Shown here in pieces: positions 6,938 to 16,399 of a stretch of 64,000 bases of DNA. The stretch spans positions 1 through 64,000 of the forward strand of contig NZ_JPRK01000006.1 in assembly GCF_000832125.1 (NCBI RefSeq), written 5' to 3'. The DNA comes from Flavobacterium hibernum. GTDB taxonomy: Bacteria > Bacteroidota > Bacteroidia > Flavobacteriales > Flavobacteriaceae. The position numbers and the translations under genes are program-made. Positions within the stretch are counted from its first letter, which is position 1. Each line of letters starts with the position of its first letter. The notes beneath the pieces were generated by a model. It saw only the letters and a list, made by a program, of their open reading frames with translations, was not told where the DNA came from and made no database searches.

Positions 6938-9190
6938 TTAATAATTCATATTCAAGCCAAAACCAACTCCCATATCACTATCATAATGTGTTGTAATTCC
7001 AAAGTTTCTAGCTACAACATATTTTAAACCAGCCATATATTCCTTATCTGTATTCCACATTAAATTCATTCGCAAACGTCTGGAAAGCGGAATATCTTTT
7101 CGTTCAAATTGTATTCTCACATTTCCATCGGTGTAAACCTCAACCTGCGCTTTTACGAGCATTGGTAAAGTATATTCGATACCGGCACTAAACACAGAAC
7201 GATTGTCTTTAGTGTTCTTTTGGCCAAATATATTTTGTTCCTGTTCGTCCATACCCATTTTTCGATATCTCCAATCGAAACCAATAAAAGGCATAAGCCA
7301 TTGCATTTTACCAATATAGCGGCCAATATGCGTTTCGGTTTCATAACCATGTTCATTATTATAACCCAATCTCCATTCAGTTCCAATGCTCCAACGCGTG
7401 TTGCCTAACATTGCTTCTCCATCGTTTCCGTTTGTAGCAAAGTCATTTTCGGCCATAAGATGAAACATGCGATCGTCCATTTTTAGCATTTTGTCTGCCA
7501 TTTTTGGATCTTTAATTAAAGGATTTGGAGCTGAATTTTCATAACTAAAAATACGTCCCATACCTGCCATCATGTGATACAATATATGACAGTGAAAAAA
7601 CCAATCGCCATCTGCATTTGCCTGAAATTCGATCGTGTCGGTTTCCATAGGCATAATATCAATCACATTTTTTAGAGGGGAATATTCTCCATGTTCATTT
7701 AGAATTCTAAAATCGTGTCCGTGCAAATGCATGGGGTGACGCATCATAGAACCGTTATACAATACAATGCGAACGTTTTCTCCTTTTTTAATTAAAATTT
7801 TATCGGTTTCAGAAATTACTTTATTATCCAGGCTCCAAACATAACGGTTCATGTTTCCTGATAATTCAAATCTTAGTTCTTTTACGGGAGCATCTTTTGG
7901 TAAAGTTGTTATTGTTGGAGATTTTAGCATTCCATAATTCAAGGTTGTAATTTCGGCAGTTTCTGTTGTATCGCTAGACATTTTCATATCTTCCATTTTC
8001 ATGCCTTCCATATTATGCATAGAATGATCTTCGACTTTTGTAGATTCATCTTCTCCCGAAATTTCCGGATACATAACAGCATTCATGTCCATTTTGTTAA
8101 GAGACATTTGCATACCCATATCATTCATTTCTCCATTCATCTTCATCATATCATTCATCATTTTCATACCTTCAAAATATTTCAATTTTGGAAGATGTGA
8201 AACAGGCTGTTTAGTCCCTTCACCTAAAAATAAAGAAGCAGATCCGGTTCTATCTTCGGCTGTAGCCAAAAAAGCAAATGATTTTTTATCTTCAGGAATG
8301 GTAACCACAACATCATAGGTTTCAGAAACTGCAATAATCAATCGGTCAACTTCTACCGGTTCAACATCGTTACCATCGCTGGCTACAACGGTTATTTTTC
8401 CACCACCATATGTTAGCCAAAAATAACTTGAAGCACCTCCGTTTGCAATTCGCAGTCGCACTTTGTCGCCTGCTTTAAATTGCGAAAGCTGATTCTCATT
8501 TTTTCCATTTATTAAGAATTTCTCATAATAAACATCACTAACATCCATAGCATTCATGCGTTTCCATTCGTTGGTAACTTTGGTCGAAAAGTTACCTTTT
8601 TGAATCGCTTCGGCATAACTTTGAGTAGTTCCTTTTTTTATCGCAAACCAGTCATTGGCATTGTGTAACATTCGTTGAACGTTCTCTGGTTTCAAATCTG
8701 TCCATTCACTTAAGATTATCGGAACTGTTGGTAAATCATCAATTCCTTTTCTAAATGTTTGATCGTCTTTCTTTTTATTAATAATAAAGAGTCCGTATAA
8801 ACCAATTTGTTCCTGTAAGCCCGAATGACTGTGATACCAATACGTTCCGTTCTGGATAATTGGGAACGTATACTTATGAGTTGTTCCGGGTTTTATTGGC
8901 ATTTGAGTTAAATATGGAACTCCGTCTTCTTTGTTTGGAAGAAATAATCCGTGCCAATGCATGGCTGTATTTTCTTTTTTTAAATCGTTATGTACATAAA
9001 TCTCTGCAATGTCACCTTCGGTAAAGGTTAATGTTGGCATCGGAATTTGTCCGTTAACCGTAAGAGCACGTTTTTCTTTTCCGGAAAAATTTACAATTGT
9101 GTCCCTGACGTGTAAATCATAACGCACTACTTTTTGAGCTTTTACACTTAAAGCAATCAAAAAGACAATCATAATAGTGTATAGTTTCAT
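6938..9190 (-). CDS. Multicopper oxidase with Met-rich insert and CopB-like tail
   Basis: This 750-residue periplasmic oxidase has a signal peptide ending around residue 18 (SVKAQ). All four copper ligand clusters are present: HWH at 78-80, WYHSH at 118-122, HPMHLHGH at 485-492 and HCHILYH with distal M at 533-544. Residues 341-408 are a Met/His-rich insert (GMKMMNDMMKMNGEM, HNMEGMKMEDMKM) typical of CopA/CueO copper-tolerance oxidases. Residues 585-750 look like an extra beta-strand domain resembling copper resistance protein B. It begins 9 bases after the Cu ATPase gene, so it is probably co-transcribed. It likely oxidises Cu(I) to Cu(II). Confidence 0.92.
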   Translation of the reverse strand: MKLYTIMIVFLIALSVKAQKVVRYDLHVRDTIVNFSGKEKRALTVNGQIPMPTLTFTEGDIAEIYVHNDLKKENTAMHWHGLFLPNKEDGVPYLTQMPIKPGTTHKYTFPIIQNGTYWYHSHSGLQEQIGLYGLFIINKKKDDQTFRKGIDDLPTVPIILSEWTDLKPENVQRMLHNANDWFAIKKGTTQSYAEAIQKGNFSTKVTNEWKRMNAMDVSDVYYEKFLINGKNENQLSQFKAGDKVRLRIANGGASSYFWLTYGGGKITVVASDGNDVEPVEVDRLIIAVSETYDVVVTIPEDKKSFAFLATAEDRTGSASLFLGEGTKQPVSHLPKLKYFEGMKMMNDMMKMNGEMNDMGMQMSLNKMDMNAVMYPEISGEDESTKVEDHSMHNMEGMKMEDMKMSSDTTETAEITTLNYGMLKSPTITTLPKDAPVKELRFELSGNMNRYVWSLDNKVISETDKILIKKGENVRIVLYNGSMMRHPMHLHGHDFRILNEHGEYSPLKNVIDIMPMETDTIEFQANADGDWFFHCHILYHMMAGMGRIFSYENSAPNPLIKDPKMADKMLKMDDRMFHLMAENDFATNGNDGEAMLGNTRWSIGTEWRLGYNNEHGYETETHIGRYIGKMQWLMPFIGFDWRYRKMGMDEQEQNIFGQKNTKDNRSVFSAGIEYTLPMLVKAQVEVYTDGNVRIQFERKDIPLSRRLRMNLMWNTDKEYMAGLKYVVARNFGITTHYDSDMGVGFGLNMNY

Positions 9191-9199
9191 TTTAATTTT

Positions 9200-11740
9200 T
9201 TAAAGATTTAGATTTCGTAAGCGTAAGGCATTTACAATTACAGAAACCGAACTCAAACTCATTGCTAAAGCTGCCAACATCGGCGAAAGCAAAATTCCAA
9301 ATACAGGATATAAAATTCCTGCTGCAATTGGCACGCCCAAAACATTGTATATAAAAGCAAAGAATAGATTTTGTTTGATGTTTTTCATTACAGAATGGCT
9401 TAGTTTTTTTGCTTTTACAATTCCGTTTAAGTCACCTTTTACAAGCGTTATTTTGGCACTTTCTATGGCAACATCAGTTCCTGTTCCCATTGCAATTCCA
9501 ATATTTGCTTGAGCTAGAGCCGGAGCGTCATTAATTCCATCGCCTGCCATTGCTACAATTTTGCCTTCGGCTTGTAAACGCTGAATTTCTTTTAGTTTAT
9601 CTTCAGGAAGACAATCTGCTTTAAACGAACTTAAATGTAAGCGATCAGCAACGGCTTTTGCAGTATTACCATTGTCACCGGTCATCATAATCACTTCAAC
9701 ACCTTGATCAATTAAATCTTTAATTGCTTTTTCGCTGGTCGTTTTTATAGCATCTGTAATTGTTACATATCCTAAAACAGTATTGTCAATGGCGATATAA
9801 GAAACCGTTTTTCCTAAACTTTGTTCGGCAATAATTTTATTTTCAATGTCTTCTGAGATCGAAGCACCAACTTCAATCATTAATTTTTTATTTCCTAAAG
9901 CCACTTTTGCTCCATTAACCGTTCCCGTAACACCTTTTCCGGCAACAGCTTCAAAGTCTGGTACTTCAACTAAAGTTTGATTTTTAGTTTTCGCAAAATT
10001 AACTACAGCTTGAGCCAAAGGGTGTTCGCTATTTTGGTTTAACGAAGCGATGTTTTGCAATAAAATGTCTTCATTATTAGCAACTGAATAAATTTTCTCG
10101 ACAGATGGTTTTCCTTCTGTAATTGTTCCAGTTTTGTCTGTAATTAAAACATCAATTTTATTCATGTTTTCTAGTGCTTCGGCATTTTTTATTAAGATAC
10201 CAAATTGTGCACCTTTACCCACACCAACCATTACAGACATTGGAGTTGCTAATCCTAAAGCACATGGACATGCGATAATTAATACTGCAATGGCATTAAT
10301 TAATCCGTAGATATAAGCTGGTTCCGGACCAAATTTTGCCCAAGCAATAAAGGTTAAAATCGAAATTAACACAACTGTTGGGACAAAATATTTTGCCACA
10401 CGATCTGCCAGTTTCTGAATTGGGGCTCTCGAGCGGCTTGCGTCGTTTACCATTTGAATAATTTGAGAAAGCAAGGTTTCAGAACCCACTTTTTCGGCAA
10501 TCATAACAAACGACTTGGTTCCGTTTATAGTTCCTGCAATTACATTATCGCCAACTTTTTTATCAACCGGAATTGGTTCTCCGGTAATCATAGCTTCGTC
10601 GATGCTGCTTTCTCCAGTTATTATTTTTCCGTCAACGGGAATTTTTTCTCCTGGTTTTACACGAAGTAAATCGTCTTTCTTGATATTGTGAATCGAGATT
10701 ACTTTGTCAGTTCCGTTTTCTACTAAAGTTGCTTCTGTTGGAGCCAATTTTAATAATGCTTTTATAGCTCCGTTAGTTTGTCCGTGTGCTCTGGCTTCTA
10801 ATAATTGACCTAATAAAACTAATGTTATAATTACTGTTGCAGCTTCAAAATAAAGATGAATGGTTCCGTGATGTGATTTGAATTCTGATGGAAAAATATC
10901 TGGAAAAAACATTCCAGCGATACTAAATAGAAAAGCAACACCAGTTCCAATTCCAATAAGAGTGAACATGTTTAGATTCCAGGTAATAATCGATTTATAA
11001 GCACGAACAAAAAACATCCAACCTGCATAGAATAACACAGGAATTGAAAATAAGAATTGAACCCAATTCCAGTTTTCAATAGACATGATTTTAAAAAGAG
11101 GATTATTCGGAATCATTTCTGACATCGAAATAATAAAGATTGGAAGGGTGAACAAAAGCGCAATCTTCATTTTCTTCATTAAATCATCGTAAGTTTTGTT
11201 TTCTTCAGATTCAGAAGCTTGCATCGGAACCAAATCCATACCACAAATTGGGCAATCTCCTGGTTCGTTTGAAATAACTTCCGGATGCATTGGGCATGTA
11301 AATTGCGTGGTGTTGATTGCAATTTGCGGAACTAAATCCATTCCGCAAACTGGACAATCTCCTGGTTTATCATAAGTTTTATCGCCTTCGCAATGCATGG
11401 GACAATAATAAACTCCGGTTGTATTATGATTATGAGTTACAACGGTTTTTTTTTTATGTTCATGACCTGCATAACTTTCTTTATTTTGACTCGAACAACA
11501 AGATTTAACTGCTGTATCTGAATTTTTTTGTGTAGAAGTCATTTCAATAGTATACTTTCCGGCTTCAGTTAAAACCTCTTGAAATTTTTCGGTCGGAACA
11601 TGTTTTTCCATTGTTATAGTTGCCAATGGAGGATTCAATGTTACTTCGGCTTGAATTCCTTCTACTGTGTTTAAAGTTTTTTCCACTTTTTTACGGCAAC
11701 CGTCGCACGACATTCCTGAAATTACATATTGATGTGTCAT
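9200..11740 (-). CDS. copA: Copper-translocating P1B-type ATPase
   Basis: The protein has 846 residues from [10 protein letters not shown]; an upstream Met 40 codons earlier has a leader not like any domain. In order it has an HMA domain (GMSCDGC, 9-15), two YHS-like heavy-metal-binding segments each with CPMH...CPxCGMDLVP (112-138, 148-172), the transmembrane CPC at 491-493, phosphorylated D535 in DKTGT, the HP motif SEHP at 571-574, TGD at 687-689 and GDGIND at 733-738. It is an inner-membrane pump, probably exporting Cu(I) to the periplasm for the oxidase encoded next. The Cu specificity is inferred from CPC plus context. Confidence 0.95.
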   Translation of the reverse strand: MTHQYVISGMSCDGCRKKVEKTLNTVEGIQAEVTLNPPLATITMEKHVPTEKFQEVLTEAGKYTIEMTSTQKNSDTAVKSCCSSQNKESYAGHEHKKKTVVTHNHNTTGVYYCPMHCEGDKTYDKPGDCPVCGMDLVPQIAINTTQFTCPMHPEVISNEPGDCPICGMDLVPMQASESEENKTYDDLMKKMKIALLFTLPIFIISMSEMIPNNPLFKIMSIENWNWVQFLFSIPVLFYAGWMFFVRAYKSIITWNLNMFTLIGIGTGVAFLFSIAGMFFPDIFPSEFKSHHGTIHLYFEAATVIITLVLLGQLLEARAHGQTNGAIKALLKLAPTEATLVENGTDKVISIHNIKKDDLLRVKPGEKIPVDGKIITGESSIDEAMITGEPIPVDKKVGDNVIAGTINGTKSFVMIAEKVGSETLLSQIIQMVNDASRSRAPIQKLADRVAKYFVPTVVLISILTFIAWAKFGPEPAYIYGLINAIAVLIIACPCALGLATPMSVMVGVGKGAQFGILIKNAEALENMNKIDVLITDKTGTITEGKPSVEKIYSVANNEDILLQNIASLNQNSEHPLAQAVVNFAKTKNQTLVEVPDFEAVAGKGVTGTVNGAKVALGNKKLMIEVGASISEDIENKIIAEQSLGKTVSYIAIDNTVLGYVTITDAIKTTSEKAIKDLIDQGVEVIMMTGDNGNTAKAVADRLHLSSFKADCLPEDKLKEIQRLQAEGKIVAMAGDGINDAPALAQANIGIAMGTGTDVAIESAKITLVKGDLNGIVKAKKLSHSVMKNIKQNLFFAFIYNVLGVPIAAGILYPVFGILLSPMLAALAMSLSSVSVIVNALRLRNLNL

Positions 11741-11836
11741 TGTTTTTTGTTTTAAAGTATTACAATGCAAATTTCCGAAGTAACGATTACATCGGTTTGT
11801 ATAATTTTGAGAATGATTTGTAAGATTTACAAAAAG

Positions 11837-11945
11837 AATATTTAACGGCAAAGAGCGCAAAGTTTTTTGTTTTAAGCCTGAATTAATCGCCTACTTTGTG
11901 ATTTCTCGTTCCTCGAAATGACATAAAATTTTAATACCCTTTGCG
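11837..11945. repeat. Intergenic repeat remnants upstream of copA
   Basis: A GGCAAAGAGCGCAAAG segment (11848-11863) is followed by GATTTCTCGTTCCTCGAAATGAC (11900-11922), the latter a half-copy of the inverted-repeat family at 6425-6527. No coding potential was seen. Confidence 0.5.
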
Positions 11946-11956
11946 GTCAAGAAAAA

Positions 11957-12517
11957 TTACAAATTCTCAATCTGTATGCGTTTTTTATCCTTCAATTGCT
12001 TAAAGTAAGTAGGAGTAAAGCCCGTAATTTTCTTAAACTGATTGCTTAAATGTGCTACATTGCTGTAGTTTAACATATCGGCAATTTCGCTTAACGAAAG
12101 CTCATTATATATCAATAGCTCTTTTACTTTTTCTATTTTTTGACTGATAAAATATTTTTCGATAGTAGTATTTTCAACTTCCGAAAATAGATTGCTCAAA
12201 GTGCTATAATCCTGATTTAGATTTTCTACTAAATAATCGGATAGATTAACTTTAAGGTCGTTGTTTTTATGATGAACTAAATCGACAATGAGATTTTTTA
12301 TTTTCTCAATAGTTTTACTTTTTTTGTCATCAATAAAATCAAAACCTAAAGTTTGCAGGTTTTTAAGTAAAATTTCTTTTTGATTTTCGGTAATTGGATC
12401 TTGTAGTTCTACTTCGCCTAATTCCACTGAAGTAGTGTGAAGTCCAAGTTTTTCAAACTCAGACTTCACAACCATTTTACAGCGACCGCACACCATGTTT
12501 TTGATGTAAAGAGTCAT
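11957..12517 (-). CDS. AraC-type regulator with N-terminal HMA-like segment
   Basis: This protein has 186 residues. The C-terminal half is an AraC/XylS double helix-turn-helix (LSLSEIADMLNYSNVAHLSNQFKKITGFTPTYF at about 133-168, split here only in description). The N-terminus (1-60) reads MTLYIKNMVCGRCKMVV and continues with a ferredoxin-like beta-alpha-beta pattern like HMA metal-binding domains, CxxC at 10-13. No cupin domain is present. It starts 2 bases after the DUF3347 gene and lies upstream of copA. A copper-sensing activator role is a strong inference from fusion plus context. The centre (60-110) is helical and unassigned. Confidence 0.85.
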   Translation of the reverse strand: MTLYIKNMVCGRCKMVVKSEFEKLGLHTTSVELGEVELQDPITENQKEILLKNLQTLGFDFIDDKKSKTIEKIKNLIVDLVHHKNNDLKVNLSDYLVENLNQDYSTLSNLFSEVENTTIEKYFISQKIEKVKELLIYNELSLSEIADMLNYSNVAHLSNQFKKITGFTPTYFKQLKDKKRIQIENL

Positions 12518-12519
12518 GT

Positions 12520-13050
12520 TTATTTAATGGTTTCTACCACGTTACCACAAGTTAACATTGATGAACCATAATAAGGATTTTTAACTGCTTTTTCTTTGCT
12601 TAACCAATCAGCATCGGCCATTGGGCAATATTGTTTGTACACAACTTGCGAAGATTTTGAAACTTTAATTAATTCGTAAGTACTTTTTGAAAGTGATTTG
12701 AAAGTTTCACGTTGTTTTTTTAAATCTGAACTTGTAGAAATACTTTTAGCATCTGCTGTCAATTTTTTCATGACTTTCATCCATGCAGTATGTTCGTCAC
12801 TTTTTAATTTGTCCATTTTTACTGCGGTAATTGCTGTCAATAAATCTTTGGCTTTCGCCGAAGTTAGTTTTGCATCGCTTTTAATTAAGGCATCTTTTAC
12901 AGTAAAATAAGCATCATAAACAGATTGTAATTGTGTAGAATCGACATCTTCAATTGTAGATATTTCTGTTTTAATTGAATTTGCCTGAATAGTATTTGCA
13001 GAAAATAATACGATTATTACTGCTGCTATAGTTGATATTGTGTTTTTCAT
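12520..13050 (-). CDS. Secreted DUF3347 protein
   Basis: The protein has 176 residues with signal peptide MKNTISTIAAVIIVLFSANTIQA. The mature part is a helical DUF3347 domain ending in the family signature YCPMADADWLSKEKAVKNPYYG and MLTCG. DUF3347 often forms the C-terminal domain of CusB-like efflux adaptors. Its conserved CPM and Cys near the end suggest copper contact. The gene is translationally close to the AraC-HMA gene (2-base gap), so a copper role fits. The exact function is unknown. Confidence 0.85.
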   Translation of the reverse strand: MKNTISTIAAVIIVLFSANTIQANSIKTEISTIEDVDSTQLQSVYDAYFTVKDALIKSDAKLTSAKAKDLLTAITAVKMDKLKSDEHTAWMKVMKKLTADAKSISTSSDLKKQRETFKSLSKSTYELIKVSKSSQVVYKQYCPMADADWLSKEKAVKNPYYGSSMLTCGNVVETIK

Positions 13051-13191
13051 TTTATAAGATTTTAATAGAGAAGATGATTTTTTCTCTCAGTTAAATAATT
13101 TTAATTTTTGTTTTGTAGGTTTAGCCTAAATCTTTGTTCCTGATCGTGATTGCGATTAAACTAAACCCAATTAGGGCTATCAGAAATAGAA

Positions 13192-13575
13192 TTATTTTAT
13201 TTTTGGTAGTAACCAAATAGAAGTAAAACCAGCAGAAATACTAGCGGTTTTGTGTAGTGAATTTTGTTTCTCGACAGAGAAATTGAATGAATTAGTATCA
13301 AATGCAAATTCGTTTATTGCAATTAAACTGTGATGTAAACTTGAAGTTGTACAACCAGAATGATCACATTTTCCGTTGCAGCCATGTTGGTCTTTATTGG
13401 GGCTGTGATCTTTTTTGCAACAATCTTTTTGACAAGTGTTATTTGTTTTGTTTGAAGTTGCTTTGTTTTCGTACGAATTTTTTTCAGAAGATTTTCCGCA
13501 AGCATAACTCGTTCCTGACATCAAAAAGAAGCCAAGTGTTAGAATGAGTACTACTATGTGAAGTTTTTTTGTCAA
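13192..13575 (-). CDS. Secreted Cys/His-rich putative metal-binding protein
   Basis: The protein has 127 residues with a signal peptide (KLHIVVLILTLGFFLMSG) followed by a short region dense in Cys and His: TSYACGKS, CQKDCCKKDH, HGCNGKCDHSGC. The C-terminal half (SLHHSLIAINEFAFDTN to LLPKIK) is hydrophobic and Cys-free. The pattern suggests periplasmic metal storage or buffering. It lies 140 bases upstream of the DUF3347 gene in the same orientation, at the head of the copper cluster. No named family is recognised; the role is inferred from composition and neighbours. Confidence 0.7.
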   Translation of the reverse strand: MTKKLHIVVLILTLGFFLMSGTSYACGKSSEKNSYENKATSNKTNNTCQKDCCKKDHSPNKDQHGCNGKCDHSGCTTSSLHHSLIAINEFAFDTNSFNFSVEKQNSLHKTASISAGFTSIWLLPKIK

Positions 13576-13645
13576 CTAAAAATATTTTACGATTACAAAT
13601 TTAATCAAATTATTAAAAGCTTCTACCTGTTTTAGATTTCAAATT

Positions 13646-14479
13646 TTATGTTTTCTTAAAATCAGTAGGTTTCATGTTTTTTCTCTTTTTGAAATAGTTT
13701 GATAAGTGGCTCTCATCGGTAAAACCAAATTCGTATGCTATTTGTTTAATAGGTAATTGGTTGTTATGAATTCGCTTTTCGATCAAAGTAGTTCTTAGAT
13801 TATGAATATAGTCACGATAACTTATTGCGAATGTTCTTTTGAAATAGGCACTAAAATAAGTTTCGGCAATATTAAAATGATTGGCGATAACTTTTATCTG
13901 CACTAATTTTGGATTGTAAATGTTCTGATGAATATAAGATGCAATTTGTTCGTAATCGATATGAGTTGATTTCATTTGTAAATTCATGCCGCGAACGGTT
14001 TCTTTAATCAAACCAAAAATCGAAAGAATTTGATAGAATACAATAGGAGAGGTCGAAACATCTATTTTGCAATTGTATGCAGATATGTTTTCGATGGTGT
14101 TTTTTAATATTGTTTTGCACGGATCGTCAAGTTTTAATACTGTTTCTTTTAGCAATTTATCGCGCATGAAATCTTCGGGCGTATTAAGATGCATATCATC
14201 ACAAAAAAGATTTCTATTCGAATTGAAATAATTGTCTGTAAACTTAATATAAAAGAATCGGGTACTTTTTTTAATATCAAAATAATGTTCGTCTTCCGGC
14301 GAAATCACAAATAAATCTCCGGATTTGTAGGGTAACAAATTGTTGTTGAGATGATGGATTCCGTTTCCTTTTTTTATGTAGATAATTTCGTAATACGTAT
14401 GCGAGTGCGGCGGAAGATGAAATTTCTCGTCCTCAAATTCATCAATAACCAGTGTTTTGAATTGATTTAATTTTGGCAT
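13646..14479 (-). CDS. AraC-family transcriptional regulator
   Basis: This 277-residue protein has an N-terminal cupin-like sensor (FHLPPHSHTYYEIIYIKKG, then SGDLFVISPEDEHYF) and a C-terminal AraC double helix-turn-helix (VKVIANHFNIAETYFSAYF and PIKQIAYEFGFTDESHLS-type pattern). It is divergent from the MFS exporter gene with about 100 bases between starts and facing -7 boxes, so it probably controls that exporter. The ligand is unknown. Confidence 0.9.
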   Translation of the reverse strand: MPKLNQFKTLVIDEFEDEKFHLPPHSHTYYEIIYIKKGNGIHHLNNNLLPYKSGDLFVISPEDEHYFDIKKSTRFFYIKFTDNYFNSNRNLFCDDMHLNTPEDFMRDKLLKETVLKLDDPCKTILKNTIENISAYNCKIDVSTSPIVFYQILSIFGLIKETVRGMNLQMKSTHIDYEQIASYIHQNIYNPKLVQIKVIANHFNIAETYFSAYFKRTFAISYRDYIHNLRTTLIEKRIHNNQLPIKQIAYEFGFTDESHLSNYFKKRKNMKPTDFKKT

Positions 14480-14504
14480 AACATAAATTTACAAGTTTAT
14501 ATCG

Positions 14505-14545
14505 CAAATATACAATTTATTTTGAATGCAACAGTGGTAAATTTG
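14505..14545. promoter_or_regulatory. Divergent promoters of araC-type gene and MFS gene
   Basis: The minus strand has TATATTTG at 14512-14505 and the plus strand TAAATTTG at 14538-14545, both exact -7 matches, only 25 bases apart. Binding between them could regulate both genes. Confidence 0.55.
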
Positions 14546-14580
14546 CACCATAGAAAGTCTATTCCTTTCTTATAAAACAA

Positions 14581-15747
14581 ATGAAAAAAAGTCTTATTGC
14601 ACTCTCATTAGGAGGTTTAACTATCGGTATTACCGAATTTGTTATGATGGGTTTGTTGCCGGATATTGCCTCAGATATGAAAGTTTCAATTCCGGTTGCC
14701 GGATATTTAATTTCAGCTTATGCGCTTGGTGTTGTTATTGGAGCGCCTTTATTAGTAATCTTGGGAAGAAACTTAGCTCCAAAAAAGATGCTTTTGATAT
14801 TAGCGTTAATGTTAACGGTTTTTAATGCGCTTTCGATTATTGCACCAACTTATAATTTTTTATTTGCTTCGAGATTCCTTTCTGGATTACCACATGGCGC
14901 CTTTTTTGGAGTTGGAGCGGTAGTAGCTAGCCGTTTGGCAGATAAAGGTAAAGAGGCTCAGGCAATTTCGATTATGTTTGCCGGTTTAACTCTGGCTAAT
15001 TTAATAGGTGTTCCAATTGGTACATATATAGGTCACAATTTTATATGGCGTTATACTTTTGTATTAATAGCCGTTGTGGGGTTGCTTACATTTTTGTTTA
15101 TCTCTTTATGGATGCCAAACTTAGAGAAGAGTGGAAATGTGAATATGAAAACGCAATTGCAATTTTTTAAGAAAACCGAGGCTTGGCTAATTATCGGGAT
15201 TACTGCAATTGGGTTTGGAGGATTATTTGCGTGGATTAGTTATATCGCGCCTTTATTGACTAATGTTTCTGGGTTTGCGGCAGAAGATGTTTCTTATATT
15301 TTGATTCTGGCAGGTTTAGGAATGGTGGTTGGAAATTTTGCAGGTGGAAAGCTTGCCGATAAATTTTCTCCGGCGCCTACCGTTTTGGCACTACTATTTG
15401 TAATGTCGATTGATTTGATTTTGGTTTACTTCTTTTCATCTAATCAATATGTATCCTTGTTTCTTACTTTCTTAACCGGAGCGATTTCTTTCTCGGTAAT
15501 TGCACCAATTCAGATGTTGATGATTAAAACGGCTAAAGATGCAGAGATGATTGCCTCGGCAGCACTTCAAGGAAGTTTTAATATTGGAAACGCTTTGGGT
15601 GCCTTTTTAGGTGGATTACCATTGACTGCGGGATATAGTTATGCTTCTCCAAATTTAATTGGTTTAGGAATGGCTGTTATAGGAATGGTTATTACTTTTG
15701 TATTAATGCAAAAACATAAGAGTAATTTGCAGTTGCAACGCGCATAA
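14581..15747 (+). CDS. MFS drug/sugar efflux transporter
   Basis: This 388-residue permease has about 12 hydrophobic segments. It shows the DHA1-type pattern of the AraJ/YdhP group: GITEFVMMGLLPDIA near the N-terminus, the A-like motif GAPLLVILGRNLAPKKMLL, FLSGLPHGAFFGVGAVVASRLAD and a second-half GGKLADKFSP loop. It is an inner-membrane proton antiporter. The substrate cannot be read from sequence. It is divergent from the AraC regulator and followed at once by a strong terminator, so it is a single-gene unit. Confidence 0.92.
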   Translation: MKKSLIALSLGGLTIGITEFVMMGLLPDIASDMKVSIPVAGYLISAYALGVVIGAPLLVILGRNLAPKKMLLILALMLTVFNALSIIAPTYNFLFASRFLSGLPHGAFFGVGAVVASRLADKGKEAQAISIMFAGLTLANLIGVPIGTYIGHNFIWRYTFVLIAVVGLLTFLFISLWMPNLEKSGNVNMKTQLQFFKKTEAWLIIGITAIGFGGLFAWISYIAPLLTNVSGFAAEDVSYILILAGLGMVVGNFAGGKLADKFSPAPTVLALLFVMSIDLILVYFFSSNQYVSLFLTFLTGAISFSVIAPIQMLMIKTAKDAEMIASAALQGSFNIGNALGAFLGGLPLTAGYSYASPNLIGLGMAVIGMVITFVLMQKHKSNLQLQRA

Positions 15748-15773
15748 TGATCTAACTTACTTTTTTATAAGTA

Positions 15774-15811
15774 AAAGTCCTTAAACCAAATTTGGTTTAA
15801 GGACTTTTTTT
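15774..15811 (+). terminator. Rho-independent terminator after MFS gene
   Basis: A perfect palindrome (AAAAGTCCTTAAACCAAA / TTTGGTTTAAGGACTTTT) is followed by a T run, about 27 bases after the MFS stop codon. Confidence 0.88.
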
Positions 15812-16021
15812 TGTCTATAATTCTGGTTTTCTATTGTTTATGTTTTAATTTTAGTGGTATCAGATTTTTATTAGTAAGAATAGTATTCTTTTTAAGTCTT
15901 TTAAGCAAAGTACCAAGACTCGGAATTTAGTTTTTAGTATAAAAATTATTACATAAATTTTGAGGTCTGGATAAGTTTTAAGTGTAGAAAAAACACTTGC
16001 AGATATTGTAAATAGTTTTAG

Positions 16022-16034
16022 TGTAATCGATTGT
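16022..16034. promoter_or_regulatory. Half-conserved LacI-type operator
   Basis: TGTAATCGATTGT keeps the core of the downstream perfect palindrome but its right half diverges. It lies 185 bases from the second site. Confidence 0.45.
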
Positions 16035-16206
16035 TTTTTTTGCAAAATCGCAACAAATAAAGGAATAATAAAAATATATTTAATATTTATATGTGACTTA
16101 AATTACATATGTCATATAAAAAACCTCTTTTATTTTTGATATTTAATTTATTTTATGAATTTTTTATGAATTTTAATTTTTTATATCAAAAAAATATTTA
16201 AGTTTG

Positions 16207-16220
16207 TGTAATCGATTACA
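16207..16220. promoter_or_regulatory. Perfect LacI-type palindromic operator
   Basis: TGTAATCGATTACA is a perfect 14-base palindrome with central CG, the form bound by LacI-family sugar regulators. It sits about 180 bases before the SusC start. No LacI gene is in this window, so the regulator is presumably elsewhere. Confidence 0.6.
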
Positions 16221-16399
16221 ACTTTTTTTTATTGTTAAAATAAGTGCCAATTTGAGTCATTGCAAATAGGTGAAAAAACTCCAACTCTTGTTGTGGAAAT
16301 AAAGCTTTAATATTCTTAAGAAAGTTTAATCGGAAAAATAATAATAACCACAAAAAACCACTTAGAACAAAAAACAATTAATAACTTAAACAATCAACC

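Larger units (their letters stand above)
15812..16399. other. Long AT-rich leader of the susC operon
   Basis: About 590 bases hold no credible gene. They carry two TGTAATCGATT sites (16022-16034 and 16207-16220) and long A/T tracts between them. I could not fix a -7/-33 pair with confidence. The short minus-strand frame near 15860-16045 is low complexity and is not taken as a gene. Confidence 0.6.

Noticed and set aside
15860..16045. 61-residue minus-strand frame in the susC leader
   Set aside because: It is low-complexity, overlaps the first LacI-type site and has no family pattern.
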